Shown: positions 20,732-32,950, numbered from the stretch's first letter. The stretch: DNA of 64,000 bases from Pachyseris speciosa (GCA_016490735.1 JAEMWC010000056.1:406001-470000); one strand, 5' to 3'. Notes: generated by a model not told the origin, from the letters alone. Translations and numbers: made by a program.

Positions 20732-21126
20732 AGCTATTTGAGGCTTGCTTCGGGCGTGTGGCGTTGGTTAATACCGCAATAATGAACCTTCTTTTTGAAA
20801 ATTCATTGTTAGGTTTCTGAAGTGCGCGGAGCCTCTGTTGCATCCTGAACAAAGCCACATCTGGTTGGAAAAAATTCCATGGGGCTCTCAGGAGCTTCGT
20901 TGTTATAAACGTTCTGCATAGTATCTGAAAATGACAGTCACAAAATATCCTTAATAACAGTTTCCGAATTACTTTTGATCATGATCCGACGAAATGTGCA
21001 AACTAAGAAAGAAAATTTGAATTCTTTTCGATAAATCCTCCTTTCTTGAATTTTTCACTATAAAAAATTGCGATAAGATATTACTATAAAACATGATAAA
21101 AAGATAAAAAAGGTAAAAAGGTAATT

Positions 21127-21180
21127 CGACGACGTTTCGACGTTAACTTAACGCCATTATCAAGTCAAAAAAAAATGATA
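21127..21180 (-). ncRNA. Hammerhead-ribozyme-like hairpin, minus copy
   Basis: Minus strand carries TTGATAATGGCG, a short inverted stem around GTTAAC, then GTCGAAACGTC. GAAAC after a stem is the hallmark of the hammerhead motifs known in Penelope-like elements. The first core strand deviates from CTGANGA, so activity is doubtful. Confidence 0.35.
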
Positions 21181-21354
21181 AAATTTTTGGGCGTATAAAT
21201 ACTAAAAGAACAATAGTTGATTAAGAAGTGTAACGGAAATAAATATTTTAAACTAGACAAAAAGTTTAGCACGTATGGAGTCCGTTTGCACGTTGAGATT
21301 AGGTTTGAGTTTCTTGGTGAAAAGCATCTCAAACACTAAACAATCAAACTTGCG

Positions 21355-21894
21355 TTAACATTTCTTAACGATCTTGAAAAGATTTTCATTCAAAAGATTC
21401 CTGCCACCGTGCGCTTCAGCGAGATGTTTGCCAATTACCGAATATTTGTGTTCAGCAACGCGTTGGAAAAGGTGTCGGGTTGTGTAACCGACATAATCTG
21501 CATAGCACAGATCACATGAAAAATGATAAAAAACGCATTGCTGGTCACCAATAGACGGCTTGGCTTCCTTAGGCCTAAAGTCTTGCTCCAACTTTCTACT
21601 GACAAAAACTGGCTGCACAGTGGGGCCAATCTTATGACTAAGATCGCGCAAATGCCTCCGAACAGCATTGGCAGAAACCTGATCTTTGAAAGGAAGACTG
21701 ATTCTAACTATGACGGTATCTCTCTCGCTCATGTTCGCTGAAGGACCAGAAGGGTCTCGAAGAGAAAACTTGGAAATGATGGATTCAATAAGGCCCCTAG
21801 GGAAATCGAGATGACTGAAAATAGAGCGTAATTTGTCACATTCTGCATTAAAAGCCTCCGTCGTAGAAGACAACGCATAAGCGCAATGCAACAT
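21355..21894 (-). pseudogene. Penelope-like GIY-YIG endonuclease region (minus copy)
   Basis: The frame encodes a connector (VRISLPFKDQVSANAVRRHL) and a GIY-YIG nuclease with YHFSCDLCYADYVGYTTRHL, then HKYSVIGKHLAEAHGG. The family nicks target DNA during retrotransposition. A TAA directly after KKC ends it early; the inverted copy at the other end of the element reads on in that place, so this is a nonsense change. The frame is also separated from the RT by a TAG at 21916-21918. Confidence 0.75.
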
Positions 21895-21915
21895 TGTTTT
21901 TAACAGAGAGTCTTT

Positions 21916-22433
21916 CTAACGTTTATCAGTGTGACTCTTAAAATGCAAGAGTAAACCAGTGTTTGTTGCCTTTCTGTAGACTTGAGTCTCACGTTTTGTT
22001 CCGTTTTTAATGATCTCAACACCAATAAAAGGGATCCTACCATTCTCAGGAAGTTCCGTCGTAAATGTAAGACTAGGGTGTAGTCCATTCAAAGTAGTAA
22101 GAAACTCGTCGGCAGCAGCAGTGTAAGGCATTTTTAAAAGGGTATCATCGACGTATCTTCTGTATAGCTGGGGCATAAGGCCGTCGCGCGCAAGTTGCTC
22201 TTCGAGATGACACATGAAGACATTCGCCATCAAAGGACCTAGCGAAGAACCCATAGCCACCCCATCTGTTTGCTCAAATAACTGGCCATCGAACTGAAAA
22301 AGCTGGTCGGTTGTGGCAAGTTCAAGCAGTCTCACAAGCTGATCTTTTTGCAAGTTAAGGCCATAGGTTTTGTTAAACCAGTCATCAGTGAAGGCTTTGT
22401 TGGCTAGGATGTTGATAGTCTCGTCCAAAGGTA
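21916..22433 (-). pseudogene. Penelope-like reverse transcriptase, catalytic and C-terminal part
   Basis: Contains DGVAMGSSLGPLMANVFM and the catalytic YRRYVDDTLL followed by LPFIGVEI-type sequence (IPFIGVEI). It continues the polypeptide broken at 23231 by the tRNA-bearing insertion; the TSD bases 22422-22433 mark the break. It ends in a TAG at 21916-21918 directly before the endonuclease frame. Confidence 0.78.
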
Positions 22434-22561
22434 AATAGTGGAACAGAGAATTAACTCTGAAGTGTAAATTAAAGTGCTACTTAAACCCATGAATAACCCA
22501 CTGGGCGTTAGCCCTAGTAAAGGGAAACAGGGAACCACACGAGGCAAAGAAAAAATCTTTT

Positions 22562-22634
22562 GACCTCGGTGGGAATCGAACCCACGACCTCCGGATTAGA
22601 TCTACCGTTACTCTGCCGACTGAGCTACAAGGTC
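22562..22634 (-). tRNA. tRNA-like sequence (SINE-type head), minus
   Basis: 73 bases with a 7-bp acceptor stem (GACCTTG/CGAGGTC), D arm with GCTCAGTCGG (A box region) and T arm GTGGGTTCGATTCCCAC (B box). The anticodon arm does not form a proper 5-bp stem with U33, so a functional tRNA is unlikely; I cannot assign an anticodon. Confidence 0.55.
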
Positions 22635-22994
22635 GCACAGAGAAAGTCGGGGACGATTTAGGATGGTGAATCGCGGCAAAGTGAAAGTAAGGGTACATAT
22701 GAATGTTGTGCCGCGTAGCACTAGGAACGCAAATAGTGGAACAGAGAATTAACGATTCCCACCGAGGTCAAAAGATTTTTTCTTTGCCTCGTGTGGTTCC
22801 CTGTTTCCCTTTACTAGGGCTAACGCCCAGTGGGTTATTCATGGGTTTAAGTAGCACTTTAATTTACACTTCAGAGTTAATTCTCTGTTCCACTATTTGC
22901 GTTCCTAGTGCTACGCGGCACAACATTCATATGTACCCTTACTTTCACTTTGCCGCGATTCACCATCCTAAATAGTCCCCGACTTTCTCTGTGC

Positions 22995-23067
22995 GACCTT
23001 GTAGCTCAGTCGGCAGAGTAACGGTAGATCTAATCCGGAGGTCGTGGGTTCGATTCCCACCGAGGTC
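22995..23067 (+). tRNA. tRNA-like sequence (SINE-type head), plus
   Basis: The same 73-base sequence as at 22562-22634 in the opposite orientation. Acceptor and T arms are intact; the anticodon arm is faulty. Confidence 0.55.
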
Positions 23068-23230
23068 AAAAGATTTTTTCTTTGCCTCGTGTGGTTCCCT
23101 GTTTCCCTTTACTAGGGCTAACGCCCAGTGGGTTATTCATGGGTTTAAGTAGCACTTTAATTTACACTTCAGAATTAATTCTCTGTTCCACTATTTGCGT
23201 TCCTAGTGCTACGCGGCACAATATTCATAT

Positions 23231-23684
23231 CGTCCAAAGGTACATTGGTGAAAAGAGAAGCAACGTCGTAAGAGACTAATATGTCGTTTTCGTTGACGGA
23301 CAGGTTACTAATCTCGTTTGCAAAATCAAACGCATCAGAGATGCTATACTCATTTAAAGAAAGTGGTTTCAGCTTTTCTTCAAGCCACTTGACGAGCTTG
23401 TAATTGTAAGTTCCAGTAACAGATGGAGTCGGTCTCATGCTTAATGTGGCTTTGTGAATCTTAGGAAGGCCGTAGAGGTGCGCAAGTCTGGAACTATTTG
23501 GAGAGAGTTTGTTTGTAATTTCATCAGGCAATATTTCACGTAGCGTCTCACGAATCTCTTCCTCTTTCTGGAGGAGTGGGTGGAAATGCTTTGGTGGTCT
23601 CCCACGGATGAGCGCCCACGGATGATTGCCCACGAACATGAGCGAGAGAGATACCGCCATAGTTAGAATCAGTCTTCCTTTCAA
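23231..23684 (-). pseudogene. Penelope-like reverse transcriptase, N-terminal part
   Basis: The minus frame reads LAHLYGLPKIHKATLSMRP, then SVTGTYNYKLVKWLEEKL and ILVSYDVASLFTNVPLD, RT motifs typical of Penelope-like elements. It is cut at 23231 by the tRNA-bearing element. The 5' end is lost at the junction with the inverted arm near 23610-23640, so no start codon belongs to it. Confidence 0.75.
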
Positions 23685-24078
23685 AGATCAGGTTTCTGCC
23701 AATGCTGTTCGGAGGCATTTGCGCGATCTTAGTCATAAGATTGGCCCCACTGTGCAGCCAGTTTTCGTAAGTAGAAAGTTGGAGCAAGACTTTAGGCCTA
23801 AGGAAGCCAAGCCGTCTATTGTTAACAAGCAATGCGTTGTTTATCATTTTTCATGTGATCTGTGCTATGCAGATTATGTCGGTTACACAACCCGACACCT
23901 TTTCCAACGCGTTGCTGAACACAAATATTCGGTAATTGGCAAACATCTCGCTGAAGCGCACGGTGGCAGGAATCTTTTGAATGAAAATCTTTTCAAGATC
24001 GTTAAGAAATGTCAACGCAAGTTTGATTGTTTAGTGTTTGAGATGCTTTTCATCATACGTGCTAAACTTTTTGTCTAG
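23626..24078 (+). pseudogene. Inverted GIY-YIG copy at the right end of the Penelope element
   Basis: The plus strand repeats the connector and nuclease of 21355-21894 (YHFSCDLCYADYVGYTTRHL) and continues through QRKFDCLVFEMLFI to 24078, giving the fuller C-terminus. It starts inside the connector, so it is a 5'-truncated partner copy. Confidence 0.75.
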
Positions 24079-24164
24079 TTTAAAATATTTATTTCTGTTA
24101 CACTTCTTAATCAACTATTGTTCTTTTAGTATTTATACGCCCAAAAATTTTATCTTTTGTTTTT

Positions 24165-24218
24165 GACTTGATAATGGCGTTAAGTTAACGTCGAAACGTC
24201 GTCGAATTACCTTTTTAC
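24165..24218 (+). ncRNA. Hammerhead-ribozyme-like hairpin, plus copy
   Basis: Mirror of 21127-21180, in the inverted arm of the Penelope element, with the same GAAACGTC signature and deviating first core strand. Confidence 0.35.
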
Positions 24219-24339
24219 CTTTTTTATCTTTTTATCATGTTTTATAGTAATATCTTATCGCAATTTTTTATAATGAAATGTTTTTCAAAGTCATTTCTTG
24301 AATTTCCCTGACAAAATCACACCAATAAAGTTCATAGTC

Positions 24340-24345
24340 TTTATT
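24340..24345 (-). terminator. Possible polyadenylation signal of TRAF unit C
   Basis: AATAAA on the minus strand, about 435 bases after the unit C stop codon. An equivalent AATAAA lies at 45946-45951 for unit E. Confidence 0.5.
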
Positions 24346-24779
24346 TACCTACGGCATTTACATCAGTGAAAAATAACCCCTGTTTATCTGGCTACACTAA
24401 CACATCGCTAGAACATTACAGATAAGCTGGAACAGAAAAGCAAACTCTTGCCTCGCAGAAAAGCCGTTTGTGACTTCAGTTCAAAACACAAGACTTTTAC
24501 ATTCGAGAAACGCACACCTTCACTATCAGACCCATTTTCCTTTCTTTCGAGTCTTAAAAGAGTAATGTCCGATTTTGTAGTCATTGTTCAGAGTTGGTTC
24601 TAGAATCTCAGCACTTCTCAATGAATTTTCTCATTTCACTTTCACTTTGCTGACAGATAAATTCTCGTTCATATGAGGCAAAGTGGAAATTTGACTTTGA
24701 ATCATCCCCTGTTGCATGCAACGCAGGGAAGTCGGCTCATTGGGCTCAATTACGTACATTAAGCTTATAGAATGTAAAG

Positions 24780-27700
24780 CTACGAAGTTTCAACTTGGAG
24801 GAACAGAGTGTCATCTACCACGTAACGTCTTTTCACCAGGTCTTCAGGAAAGAAACAACAAATCATAAACCCCCCGTTCTCCTTATTCCGGGGCCTTGTG
24901 AGCACCCCAAAGAGATAGAATCCACTCTTAGAATTCCAGGTCTTAACAATGTGTTGTCGTTTCAATGGATCTGCTTGTTGGTCAATTAATGTAACTGTAA
25001 CTTCCTTATTAAAAGGCCAAGACAAAATAGCATCATATTCACCTTTCATGATAATTAACTTGAGCACAACTTCACCAGGGAGCAAAGTTCTACTGTAATC
25101 AACTGTCAGTTTTAGTTTGTATCCATAGTAACGTCCTGTATAAAATGGAGGACTCGATAATGTAAAACCTTTTCCTGTCTTTCCTTGTCTGTAAAGTTTG
25201 GTATATTCATTAATCCTCCATATATACTTATTTATGTCAACTTTTCCCTCTAGTTTCTTGATCATGATTTGGGCATCGTTAAGCTGAATTTTTGTTTCAT
25301 TCGATTGAGTTTCTGCTGCATGTAATTGAGACTGTGTTGCATGTAACTGATTTTGTGTTGTCTTTAACTGAGTCTGTGTGTTAGTTAGCTGTTTACAGGT
25401 CAAGTCGAGATGGTGTCGCACTGAGGTTTCAAGATGTGATTCCACGTTTTTTCTCTTAATCTATAAGAACAAAACAGTATGAATAGTATTATAGGTTAAC
25501 AAAACTTAATCATGAGTCCCTGGCTGGTCAGGTAGGTAAATTTCTCTGGCCAATAGGCTATGGATTACAAAAACGAATCAACAATACCACTCCTGAACAC
25601 CAAATGGACTCGGTGAATTATAACATTACCAGTAGTCTAGATAATGATGAATTAAGCAGAATGTGGTTCTATTACCTATATACGACTTGTATTACATTTT
25701 AGTATTTTCCTTTGCGAAACTGTATATGTGTGAGGGTGTCTACACTTAAGTGTAATAACACATTTAGAGTGCGAGCAAGCTCTCGAAAGAAAACTCCCTT
25801 TAAATTTTCTCGCTTTCTTAGCGTAACATCAATCTGCAAATTGAGTGAAACCAAGAAATGCAATGAACGCCATTTGGAGCTGAGCATGCACCTAGAATTC
25901 ATTTCATTCTTCTATTTGTCTTGTTACTTGCATCTCACCCTCGGTTATGGAATTCCTCTTCATGATTTCATTTAACTTGGGGATTCGATTTCAGATGATT
26001 CATTTAATAGGCAGTCTATTTAGACACTCTAAAGCCTCGTCTACACAAGCAATTTCTATGTGACAATTTTTTTATGACAAATATATTTGATCGTGTAGAT
26101 GGCACAGCAAATATTTGTCAATGAACAGGCAAAAAGTTGAAGCTGCGGTCATTATCGCGTTTCTAAATTATATAAAAAGTAAAGAATGAATAAAAAGAAG
26201 CGTAGGTGGTGAGTAAAACCCTGGAAAACAGAGCAGCGGCGAGAAGCCCAGGGTTTGGCCCATAATTTTGCGAGAGACTGACCCTGCGACGAATTCCAAA
26301 TTTTTTTCCGTGGAATATATTATTTGTCATTTTAACCTGTTTTAACAAATTTCATGAAATAATGTTGGGGCTGGATAAACAAGAACCCAAACTTTTACTG
26401 ATGTAAAGAAGAAGAACACGCATATATTTGCCACATCTTATGTGACGAACCGTCTACACGAGCAATTTGCCGTATGTGACAACTTTTATTTGTCACATAA
26501 AAGCTAACACGCCAGCTTCTCAGCAAATATATTTGTCACATAAAAATTGTCCAATTTTCCTCGTCTGCACGAGCAAATAAAAACTGTCACATAAAAGTTG
26601 TCACATAAAAATTGTTCGTGTAGACGAGGCTTAATTGGTGATGCGTTTTGTCGAGTACAGTGGATTGTGTAGATCCGATCCGTCCACAATCTTATCTGGC
26701 AACAAGCTGAACATTTGATCCGCACGGGAGGCATCACCAACGTTTTTGTTTTCTTTTAAAACATGTTACAACGGAAACCCAATCAAGATGAGTGACCTTG
26801 TTATGGCAGTAAATTTATCAAGTACAAACTAGGAGCCCGTGGTACAAACCTTTTCTTCGCAGCCCATCTCAACATACGGGCAAGAAACCAAGGACAATGG
26901 ACAATGTTCTTTAATATGATCTGGAACCTGAAGCAAATCGAAAAAAAACCAATAAGCTGACATAATTGCGAAAACTGTATACGCAAAATCTTGATGCTAA
27001 GTAAATAATTATATAGACCGTCGATTTCACGTGTAGTTCAAGATGGAAGACGGAAAAATTCGGTCAAAAAATCTGCGATGTGATCGAAGTATTACCAGCT
27101 TATGTCACAGCACAATTAGTCCAAAACTGTATCACCTAATAATTTTGTGTAATTGCCAAAGCAGTACCGGTAGTCTAACAAGATTTGCTTGTTTCTGTTT
27201 CGAATTGACGTACACAAACAGCTTTTCTTTACAGGCCCACATTTAACAAGCCTTTGTGTGTAGGACAAGTCGCCTTGTTTTTATGGCATTCCTGATTTTT
27301 AGCAACTTCCTGGATTTTTTGTTCACCCTTTAAATGGACGGTGAAGTCAAAACTGTCAAAAACCCAGTCGTACGCAGCCAGCCAACGATAGGCATTAGGA
27401 ATATATCTCCGTAATCCAGCCATAGATACATAAAGGAACCTTGTGGGAACTAACTTCCAGGGGGATGACATAGCTTAGAATGCCAAACGGAATAATTATG
27501 GTTCGTTTGGTTATCATCAGGTTATCATGACCTGTAGTAAAATAGCTGCCGAGAATTGTTAGGTTACATTTCTGTCGTGAATAAATAATTGAATTATGTT
27601 AAAGGTCCTTCGCCTCCACACGTACAAACTGGAAGGGGACATAAAAGAAACCACACACTGATAAAAAAGAGTAGGCGATATAGCCCCCGGTTCTGTGGTC

Positions 27701-29888
27701 TGACGTCACACACATCTCAGGGTTGGGTGTAGGCTGGGAGATGGGCTGCCACCTGTTCCCAAGAGCCTCTGATGGTCACGGGAACCTCGTAGGAGGCCTT
27801 ACGCGCTACTTGGCATGGAAAGAATGATGAAAGGTCCTTATATAATTGTAGTTAAAATCTGCAAACACCGCGGAATATTCACCATTTCCCTGATAACTGA
27901 ATCACCACAGCTGCTGGGGCAAGGCACTGGAAATTTTTTGCAGTTGATTGTATGATCCTGCGACAGAAATTAATTTTGTCACCATTTAGATACATCGATA
28001 CGACGGATTTCATACAGAACAACGCCAAAGTGATGTCAAGTTTTCTGCGACTTGTATTTTAAGAGTAGTAACAATTCTTACCCGATTAAAGGCGGTCTGC
28101 AAAGATAGTGTTCCTGATTGGCAATAACTTACCAGTAATTTGCCCAGTGGTATCGAAATTGCCACCAGCGTGTAATGTTTGAAAACCAAACTCTCTTAAA
28201 TCCTGACAAATTTGTGCTCTACTTGCAACGCTTACAAAAATAATTTATAGTTAACGACTAAAATTTAATCAAAAAAACGTCTTATGACCAAAATTAAAAA
28301 GGAAATGTAGTGGGAAAACAGAACTTATGAAAGCGTATTCACCTGCATGCAACACTCTGGATGTGGCTCTCTGCAGTATTTGCACTCGATGATTCTCCAC
28401 TCGCACGTGGTGGTCACGTGTTCCTCGAGATCTTTCCTTTTTAATGACACGTGACAGTTTTCGTTCGTACAGAAAACAACTTTGATGGGACAAGATGCCA
28501 AGTGAGCCTGTAAAACAATATGTAAAAACAGATATGCTTATTACTTAAGAGCACTGGAAAAATGTGTTTTGATGTTTTTGTTTTACCTCTTTGTTCCTCA
28601 GTTCACCGGTCCATTCACAACCTTCACTCGGACATTTAATGGCAAGAGACAGAATCTTTCTTTCTGTGGCTTTATCAGGGAACACATCCTAAATGGAAAT
28701 AAAATAATGGTTATTTCTGCAAATGAAACTTGAGCACTCAAGGTACGAGTAGAGGTCTGCTATCTCAAACATCGCCTAACTCAAACCACTTCCCAATTAT
28801 ATTTGAACTTAAGTCCCTTTCCATTGGGTGTTTTTGACAATAAAATAATAAAGACTTTCTCGAACAAATTTTTGCGAGTATCGTGAGTTTCCTTCATTGC
28901 GGCGGCGATTCTGGGCAAAATCTGATGTCACAAACATTTCCCTTTCCTGTACATGTCATAATGTATCAAATGGACAAATAATGTAAATATTTTCAAAAAG
29001 TCTTTGCAAAAGAGAATGAAAGAATAGATATACCCGGTCTCGGTCCATTCCCTCCCTGTCTGCGGGACAAGAGTAAGGCTGAGCTTGAGCTTCCTGTCTG
29101 TTTACAACATAAAACCGGAAATAAGAAAATAAATAAATAAATAACAAATAGACAAATAAATAAGGATGAATAAAAATTAACAGACTTCAATTAATGTTGG
29201 CTTAAAGTTTAAAATAAAATGAAATAACTAATACAATAAGATAACATTTTGAAACAGCAAGTTGTGTCCTGGTCCAGTGACCAACATGATCATGTGGAAT
29301 AGCATTTTTAATATCTTTTTATCTTCGTTTATATAATATTGATGAAGGCTTTCTAGGAATCAGAAAATAACCAAAAAGAGTTACAAGGAAGCTGGTAGAC
29401 AAAGTCAGTCGAATTACATTTCGTTTAGAGACGGCCGCGAACAAGAAATGGCAATAAACCTACCCAGTTTTGCTCCAATTTTACCGTGTATAAATGCATT
29501 ACTTTGACATGTGGTGCAGTCATGCATAAACGATCAAAATACACCGTGTGCTGTCACAGCTCAAAATGACCCTTGAAAGAAGATTACAGCAACTTCAAAA
29601 GGCTGCCACTGTCCTTTCTAATACACCGTAGTACCATACCGATATGCTGAGTCTTTCAACGGTATTTAAATTAACATGCAATGTTAGAAGCATGCGAAAG
29701 ACTTTACAAACATTATGCTAATTTGCTCACCGTGATTGAGCTTTAAACCGAGTATTAAAACAAACTGTCGGTGAAGCTTACAGAAGAGAGAAGAGAGGGG
29801 GGAGCAGGGATGGCGCAGTGGTGAGAGCACTCGCCTTCCACCAATGTGGCCCGGGTTCGATTCCCGGACTCGACGTCATATGTGGGTT

Positions 29889-29932
<44 letters not shown>

Positions 29933-30339
29933 CGGGTACTCCGGTTTTCCCCTCTCCACAAAAACCAACATTTCCAAATTCCAATTCCATCTGCTTGTAA
30001 AGCGCATTTGAACATGTACACATGGAAAATGCGCTATATAAGTTCTAAATTATTATTATTATTAAGAGAGCTGAGCGACGTTGAATTTTTGCCGGAATGT
30101 GTTTCCGAATCAATATTATGTTTGTCTGTCTCAAAGCAGTCTGTTCTAATCGTATACGCTTAGCCGCACCTTCTAAAATGTTCCTCCAAACATTCTTTGC
30201 AAAACCTGTGTCCACATCTCGTGAGAACAGGATGTTTTAGCGCCAACTGGCAGATTAAGCAGTGAAAATCTTCATCAACCTCACCCACAAACTCCTCGTC
30301 ATGGCCCGACGGTAAGCGGTCTCTTGGTGCTTCCGCCAT
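24780..30339 (-). CDS. TRAF-like RING/MATH adaptor, unit C (7 exons, intact)
   Basis: Exons 30170-30339, 29034-29097, 28587-28688, 28343-28507, 27883-27957, 26850-26927 and 24780-25460 join in frame to 444 residues. RING C3HC3D ligands are C27, C30, C42, H44, C47, C50, C67 and D70, across exons 1 and 2. Exons 3-6 (residues 79-218) carry TRAF-type zinc fingers (CPSEGCEWTGE; HVTTTCEWRIIECKYC; INCKKFPVPCPSSCG; HCPLSLVSCPYVEMGCEEK). Exon 7 holds a coiled coil of TQ-QL heptads (about 225-285), then a MATH/TRAF-C domain with LSSPPFYTGRYYGYKLKL and IMKGEYDAILSWPF, ending VETS. By family it trimerises under TNF- or Toll-like receptors and acts as an E3 ligase. Start chosen for the leader shared with B, D, E and F. 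It is not clearly orthologous to one vertebrate TRAF. Confidence 0.88.
26033..26631. mobile_element. Harbinger-type MITE in intron 6 of unit C
   Basis: 599 bp with inverted ends AGCCTCGTCTACAC and TAA target duplications at 26030-26032 and 26632-26634. The interior repeats TGTCACATAAAA motifs. Unit E has the empty site (CTCTAACTGG, TAA at 47688-47690), so insertion followed the split of C and E. A TAA/TWA duplication is the PIF/Harbinger habit. Confidence 0.8.
27611..27829. mobile_element. About 220-bp insertion with 10-base target duplication, in C
   Basis: Flanked by AAAGGTCCTT at 27601-27610 and 27830-27839. The same insertion with the same duplication is in unit E (48551-48768), so it predates the C/E split. 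No tRNA head or coding region was recognised. Confidence 0.6.
29798..30063 (+). mobile_element. tRNA-derived SINE in intron 1 of unit C
   Basis: A tRNA-like head (GGATGGCGCAGTGGTGAGAG; B box GGGTTCGATTCCC) is followed by a body with TGCTCCGAGAGGTTTTTC and CTCCGGTTTTCCCCTCTCC, and a tail of ATT repeats. AAGAGAG flanks it at 29791-29797 and 30064-30070. Unit E keeps the empty site at 50655-50661. Confidence 0.82.
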
Positions 30340-32950
30340 GTTGTAAAATTACCCATGGAAAGAATCAAAACGAAAGGTTAAATTTATGTTAGTGACCTTG
30401 CATTAATCACCGATATATGTACAAGCTTGTGTGACATGCTTCGCGTGCGTGTTTTAATATAAATTAGGAACTTTGCGACAACGAATTAACTAAAATTCAA
30501 ACAAAGGGGAATTTTTAAGGCGGGGAACTACTGAGCATGAACACACATAACCACCTATTGTTATTGTGCACGGTCAACACTCAAAATAGAACATAAAAAC
30601 ATAGAACAAAGAATTTTGCCAGGTTTCATAACCATGTCCCTCTATTAACTATGGTCCAATCAGACAGTCGTTTTCATGGTAACTCTGACAAAAACTTACT
30701 TGAAGTCCCGCCTTACCATCACGAGGTTTTTCACATTACATTTTTCGAATCTTACGGTAATCCACATTAAAGCGAATGAGTTACATATTTTTATCACTTT
30801 TACTGTAATTTTATTGCAAGGTGGTCTTATGCAATAGAAAATGTATGTGTTTTGGGTCATTTGCTGGTGCCGGAGTTCATCATCAAGGGCTGAACCGCTT
30901 ATTGGCTCTGCATGCGAATACAAATAACTTTGTTCGAACGCTCGTTTCAGTTTGCTGACAGTTTGTAGTTCGTGGACAAGGGGCTTAAAAGGCAAATGAG
31001 CCTTGTCTCACCGGGCTCCAATCTTCGCTGGTGGAAGTTTCATTGAAAGATGAAGGTGCCCGGACAACCCTTGGTGCAAGATTGAAGCCTGGTCAGAGAC
31101 TTAAAAGAAAATGGCAAATCGTATTGGAGGAGCCTTTCCCGCTCAAAGAATTTCCCAGGATGCGACTGGGCAGAGTCTTGCTGTTTTGCTGCTTGATTGA
31201 GGTTGCTGATAAAAAGGGAGCTGATAGAGGTCTTGTTTTCCTTTTTTTCCCAAACTTCCTCTTTAATATGAAAGCAGAAGAGCTGTTTTATAACGTTAAC
31301 TCGCTGAATAAAGGATTCAGTTGAAAAAAAGATTTGTCCAGACTGCTCGTTTGCCAGGTAAGATTTTCATTTAACTTTGCACTATTTTGGAGTTGATATG
31401 TTGTTTTCAGTCCATTTCTATGCTATTACTTTGCTGGAGAAATGCATTGTCATGCCTGTTTGATTTTTTTCTCTTTGCTTCATGTGTAACAAATACTTTT
31501 GCACTGATATTTCTGGAAAAAATGGCCAAACCTGACCACAGCAATTTTTTCTTGACCCCGCTATGCCGGTTTGAAATTTGAAACTGGCATGAAATTTGTA
31601 GCTGGCAAAAATTATTTAATTTCCCTGCTTTTACCTTTATTAGCATTTTAGGGCCCAAATTTGAGGTGGACAAACATTCTATGTAATGGACCAGACTAAA
31701 GCCAATCTGTTGAATTGTTCTTTCATATAGCATTCCAAAGAAAAATGGTATAGGCCAAAAACAGTCATTTTTTGGCAAAGTGAAACTCTTAAGATTTTTC
31801 TCTCTGCAAATACTAAAAGTCAGTCCACAAGTTTAAGTTCACAGCATACATCAATGCAAGCATAATTTGTAAAAAAATGTTTCTTGCCCTCCCCCCCCCG
31901 AACTAATTGTTTTCTCTCATTTATTGTCACTCTTAAAGACATCTGAGAAAAGCATGTTCTGTTTCCATGGCAACAAGAGACTCAGACATCATTGTGTTTG
32001 TCATCATTCAGGCAACGAGTTGCGTGATGGTGGTTTCTACTCAGTTTAATTTTGAAGAAAAACGTGGTCTTGAGTGAAAGATCCCTTAAACACCGTTTTT
32101 GGATTTGACGTTAATATATCGTTCGCGTTTCAAGCAATCCGAAATCCCTATGCTCATCCCACGAAGCTGTATTGTGGGATATTTTGAGAACTTTTTGGTG
32201 ATTTTTGGGTATATTTGGGAAGAGATAATTTTTCTCAAAGGATTTGTTACTTAAATTTAGGGAAATAGAGAATATTGAAGATTTAATGAAGGTTTAAAAT
32301 TGGAATTTGAAGTGGAAAATAAGTAGATGGACACCAAGACAGTTTCCCAGCAACCTTCAGTGCCCTTGTGGGTGTCAACTGTCTGGTGGTGTTCCAAAAT
32401 ATTTTTGTACATTTTAATCCCTTCTTTAAACTCCTTAAAATCTCACTCCAATTCACCTTAAGTCCCACCTTAAGTTGTCCCAGGTGGTAGGGTAACCCTA
32501 TACCTCTCAAAATTTTGCTTATAAACCCTGGCTATCTTTAACCCTCCTGTTAGGGTAACCCAAACACTGGGGTCTCCCTCCCTCCTGTAAACAGGCCCTA
32601 AATCATCATGTTAACCCGCTGAAAACATAGAAGAAGCTAAATCGGTCGAAAGAGCGAAATAGAAGCGGCCAACATGCGAGTTGGAGTCGTGTAGGCCTTC
32701 CATTCCCATTTTTCGTGTTAGTCTCCAGCCTTTCCCTACATAGCCGTAAACATCTAGAGCGAAAAATTATATCTTTCCCACTGTATCAACGAGCGCTTTT
32801 CATTCAATTAATTTATTCCTGTTTTTCACTTTAGAAAATGCGCAATATAAATATTAAATATTATTATTATATATTATTATTCACTTTACCATGTTAGTAC
32901 CAATAGCGTAGCTCTATATTCTGTATATAAACCATACACAACCCGCAATT
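30340..32950. other. Intergenic between units C and D, part of the duplicated block
   Basis: Matches 50937-53430. A 97-codon frame at 31031-31324 (ARTTLGARLKPGQRL) has a counterpart at 51621-51914, but the two differ by an insertion and lose similarity at the ends; there is no recognised domain. A SINE-like tail (AATATTAAATATTATTATT) lies near 32840-32880. Confidence 0.55.

Larger units (their letters stand above)
22434..23230. mobile_element. tRNA-bearing foldback element inserted in the Penelope RT
   Basis: A 797-bp insertion flanked by CGTCCAAAGGTA at 22422-22433 and 23231-23242 (12-base target duplication). It carries one tRNA-like copy on each strand and long inverted segments (for example CACTGGGCGTTAGCCCTAG and its complement). 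Its ends, AATAGTGGAACAGAG and CACAATATTCATAT, match the ends of the element at 40694-41232 in opposite orientation, defining one family. No protein is encoded, so movement must rely on another element's machinery. Confidence 0.78.
21054..24293 (-). mobile_element. Penelope-like element with inverted ends
   Basis: The body reads on the minus strand: reverse transcriptase then GIY-YIG endonuclease. The last part of the element (endonuclease plus 3' region) is repeated at the other end in inverted orientation, so 21058-21730 and about 23640-24275 pair as long arms. TTTCTTGAATTT flanks it at 21042-21053 and 24294-24305, a 12-base target duplication. The RT is split by an insertion (22434-23230). 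It lies just downstream of the 3' end of TRAF unit C. Nonsense codons make it inactive. Penelope elements often carry inverted or tandem truncated partners (established). Confidence 0.8.

Noticed and set aside
22562..22634. Functional tRNA gene
   Set aside because: Acceptor and T arms look good, but the anticodon arm has mismatches and no U33. It occurs in several identical copies inside a mobile element.
27229..27471. 80-codon frame in intron 5 of unit C as a hidden exon
   Set aside because: The homologous sequence in unit E (48177-48437) is frameshifted, and the spliced gene is complete without it.
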